Of a stretch of DNA of 64,000 nucleotides, positions 62,058 to 64,000 are shown one piece after another. The position numbers were made by a program, and so were the translations under genes. The DNA is from Cyanobium usitatum str. Tous. Lineage in GTDB: Bacteria; Cyanobacteriota; Cyanobacteriia; PCC-6307; Cyanobiaceae. The DNA is taken from contig NZ_PXXO01000004.1 in assembly GCF_003011885.1 (NCBI RefSeq), positions 1-64,000 on the forward strand, read 5' to 3'. Under the pieces are notes generated by a model that saw only the letters and a program-made list of their open reading frames with translations, did no database searches and was not told the DNA's origin. Positions within the stretch are counted from its first letter, which is position 1, and each line of letters starts with the position of its first letter.

Positions 62058-63395
62058 TCAGAACGCCAGGCTTTCTGGGTTGGTCTCGATCAGATGAGCC
62101 AGATCCTTGAGGAAGGCAGCCGCCTGGGCGCCATAAATAGTGCGGTGGTCGCAGGTGAGATTCACCTGCATTTGATTGGCCACCCGAATCGAACCGTCCT
62201 TGCCAGCGACCACTGCGGGCCGGGAGGCGGCCACCGCCAGGATGGCGCCGGTGCCTGGGGGCAGGATTGCGTCGAAGCGATCCACACCAAACATGCCCAG
62301 GTTGGAGAGGGTGAAGGTGCCAGTGCTGTATTCCTCAGGCTGGAGCTGCTTGCTGCGGGCCCGCGCCACCAGGTCGGCCCAGTTGCGGGCCATGGCATAG
62401 ATATCGGTCTTATCGGCGTTGGCCAGCACCGGTGTGATCAGGCCGCCGTCTTCCATGGCTACGGCCACGGCCACATTCACTGAGGCGGGAAAAGCCATGG
62501 CAGTGCCATCGGCGCTGGTGGCTGCATTTACCTGGGGATGGCGCGCCAGCACCACGCCCACGGCCTTGGCCAGCAGGGCAGTCATCGTGAGGCCCTTGGG
62601 CTTCACCTGCTTGTAGAAAGCATCGAGCTTGGTGGTGGTGATTGTGTATCCCACCCGGAAACAGGGCACCGCCAAGCTGGCGAACATGTTGCGGTTGACC
62701 GCGTTTTGCAGCGTGTTGAAGTTCACGCTCTCACCGGGCCGGCCGAAGGCATCGCCGGCGGGAGCTGGGGCAGGCGCGGCTGCACCATTGGAAGCGGCAG
62801 GTGCGTAGGCGGGGCCTGATCCCTCAGCAACCCGCGGCACCGTGATCGGCTGACCAGTGGCAGCCATCACGTCTTCCGCCTGGATGCGGCCGTGGGGACC
62901 GCTGCCGCGCAGGGCAACCAAATCGACACCCAATTGGGAGGCAAGCTTCTTGGCCCGCGGCGAGGCCACCACTCGGCCGCTGGCCGTCGACGCGGGAGCC
63001 ACCACCGGAGCCGCCACAGCTGTTGCAGGGGCAGGGGCTGTTGCAGGCGCAGGAGGTGGGGTTACGGGTGCGGAGGGTGCAGGTGCAGCAGCTGGGGCAG
63101 GGGCGACAGCAGGTTCCGCTGGGGCCTTGGCTGCCACCTCGGCAATCTCAGCCTCGGTTTCGACGATCAGGCCAATTGTTTCGCCCACCGGCGCCGTACC
63201 GCCGGCAGGCATCAACACAGCCGCCAGGTAGCCCTCGTTGAAAGACTCCACGTCCATGTCGGCCTTATCCGACTCGACGACCAGCACGGACTCCCCGCGC
63301 TCAACCTTGTCGCCTGGCTGCTTCAGCCACTCCACGATCTTGCCCTCCGTCATGGTGGAGGAGAGGGCCGGCATGAAGATTTCGTGGGTGGCCAA
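62058..63395 (-). CDS. pdhC: Pyruvate dehydrogenase E2 (dihydrolipoamide acetyltransferase)
   Basis: A 445-aa E2. The lipoyl domain has the modified Lys in VVESDKADMDVESFNEG. An Ala/Pro-rich linker and a peripheral-subunit-binding domain follow (VVASPRAKKLASQLGVD, GPHGRIQAEDVMAA). The catalytic domain (about 225-445) ends CDHRTIYGAQAAAFLKDL with the active His; Tyr where many E2s have Asp is also seen in plastid-type E2. It acetylates CoA using acetyl groups from E1 (pdhA at 9306). Confidence 0.95.
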   Translation of the reverse strand: MATHEIFMPALSSTMTEGKIVEWLKQPGDKVERGESVLVVESDKADMDVESFNEGYLAAVLMPAGGTAPVGETIGLIVETEAEIAEVAAKAPAEPAVAPAPAAAPAPSAPVTPPPAPATAPAPATAVAAPVVAPASTASGRVVASPRAKKLASQLGVDLVALRGSGPHGRIQAEDVMAATGQPITVPRVAEGSGPAYAPAASNGAAAPAPAPAGDAFGRPGESVNFNTLQNAVNRNMFASLAVPCFRVGYTITTTKLDAFYKQVKPKGLTMTALLAKAVGVVLARHPQVNAATSADGTAMAFPASVNVAVAVAMEDGGLITPVLANADKTDIYAMARNWADLVARARSKQLQPEEYSTGTFTLSNLGMFGVDRFDAILPPGTGAILAVAASRPAVVAGKDGSIRVANQMQVNLTCDHRTIYGAQAAAFLKDLAHLIETNPESLAF

Positions 63396-63446
63396 CGGAG
63401 GTCTGCCGTGTAATCGGCTGATTTTACGCGGCTCCCGCCAGGGGGA

Positions 63447-63887
63447 TCAGCCGGCCTCGATGGCCTCGATCACGCCATCGCGCACCAGCACAGCCGCCTG
63501 CAACTTTTCAACCAGGTTGTCGCCCACCTGCACATCGCAGACGCTCTCGATCTGGCCTTGCTCCACGATTTGCTCCATTTCCAGTTCACGCACCTGGCGC
63601 TGCTGCTCCAGCATCTGGCGCTTCTGCTCCTCCAGCTCGGCGCGCTTTGCCGCCACCTGCTGCTGCACTGAAGCCACCTGCTCCTGCACCCGGGGGTCGA
63701 GGGGGTTGGCGCTCTGGCGGCGGATCTCGTCTACCAGTTGCTGACCCTCCTGCTCTAGCTGGGACAACTGGGCGTCGACATTGGCGATGGCATTGCTTAG
63801 CTCTCGCTCGGCGTCCTCCTTCCAACGGGGGGTAACCACGGCACGCACGGTGATGGTGCGTTTGATCGTGAGGGAGCCGTCAGCCAT
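63447..63887 (-). CDS. YlqD family protein
   Basis: A 146-aa protein: LTIKRTITVRAVVTPRWKED starts a small beta part, followed by a long coiled coil (QLEQEGQQLVDEI, then AKRAELEEQKRQMLEQQRQ). It ends in a strand-rich QIESVCDVQVGDNLVEKL and VLVRDGVIEAI. This is the YlqD layout; function unknown. It precedes pdhC on the same strand by 51 bases. Confidence 0.76.
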   Translation of the reverse strand: MADGSLTIKRTITVRAVVTPRWKEDAERELSNAIANVDAQLSQLEQEGQQLVDEIRRQSANPLDPRVQEQVASVQQQVAAKRAELEEQKRQMLEQQRQVRELEMEQIVEQGQIESVCDVQVGDNLVEKLQAAVLVRDGVIEAIEAG

Positions 63888-63968
63888 GGGGGATGTAAAT
63901 CAGCGCTCAGGCTGTCAGCAGGGCGCACCGGGGTCAACCGCCGGTTCGCCGCACCGCACCCACAAGCC

Positions 63969-64000
63969 TCAGCGGGGTGCGTAGATCGACTCAATCGCCG
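63969..64000 (-). CDS. Possible C-terminal end of a gene running off the window
   Basis: On the minus strand the last bases read AIESIYAPR followed by a TGA stop. The short stretch looks like a protein end but cannot be identified; the gene would lie beyond 64000. Confidence 0.35.
   Translation of the reverse strand, partial: AIESIYAPR

Noticed and set aside
62100-62140. Tyr in place of Asp in the E2 catalytic motif (HRTIYG)
   Set aside because: Known in plastid/cyanobacterial-type E2 proteins, so not a sign of inactivation.

Overview
The window is cyanobacterial chromosome from a GC-rich unicellular Synechococcus/Cyanobium-type picocyanobacterium. Evidence for this is photosystem II psbD-psbC, a complete orange carotenoid protein operon (ocp-crtW-frp), a high-light-inducible protein, a CpcS/CpeS-like bilin lyase, the ARC6-type division protein Ftn2, a group 2 sigma factor, a cyanobacterial-type LexA, and many cyanobacteria-only families (Npun_F0494, DUF1517, DUF3611, DUF3122, DUF2811, TIGR03792). 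Genes are tightly packed. Many neighbours overlap by the 4-base ATGA/GTGA/TTGA motif that points to translational coupling. Assignments come from reading translated motifs; no database search was run.

Layout. 1-9.3 kb: psbD end and psbC, a secreted YcgJ-like protein, maf, cobQ plus a small ferredoxin, mnmA, nnr and a sigma factor. 9.3-16 kb: pdhA facing ftn2, then ffh-rpsP-phoH and a FUSC-like membrane protein. 16-26 kb: BI-1 protein, secreted hydrolase, an acetolactate decarboxylase with an extra N-terminal helix-turn domain, era, a decayed antitoxin/PIN-toxin fusion, a bilin-lyase-like gene, trmD, SPFH/NfeD, ispF and larB. 26-36 kb: thiS-thiE, ribF, surE, pheS, nadK with a degenerate response regulator, and cobL. 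36-47 kb: vapBC, a GH116 glycosidase-DUF3122-ribD-mscS operon, a SRAP-Nif11-DUF427 operon, ftsH, argF and lexA. 47-49.4 kb: tRNA-Ala(GGC) followed by an AbiEi/AbiEii toxin-antitoxin pair. 49.4-55.7 kb: a degenerate HD-GYP gene, an Rrf2 regulator, the OCP photoprotection operon, a methyltransferase, HLIP, a cluster of DnaA-box-like sites and paired crcB fluoride channels. 55.7-64 kb: lnt, FKBP, sodB, queA, a KimA-type potassium permease, pdhC and ylqD.

Functional links. pdhA and pdhC supply two subunits of the pyruvate dehydrogenase complex from separate loci. CrtW makes the ketocarotenoid that OCP binds, and FRP resets OCP, so that operon is a self-contained quenching unit beside other light-stress genes (HLIP, sodB nearby). 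ribD and ribF belong to flavin synthesis, thiS and thiE to thiamine synthesis, and cobQ and cobL to cobalamin synthesis, all scattered rather than clustered.

The most unusual parts are: (i) the AbiE module, with five perfect 18-bp repeats at the antitoxin 5' end, a perfect 9-bp inverted repeat in its promoter region, and a near-copy of the tRNA-Ala anticodon region at its far side; (ii) short tandem repeats that include the stop codons of three separate genes; (iii) a fusion of a ribbon-helix-helix-like segment to acetolactate decarboxylase; (iv) a Nif11-type leader in a DNA-repair-like operon; (v) several degenerate signalling proteins; and (vi) a helically spaced cluster of DnaA-box-like sequences.
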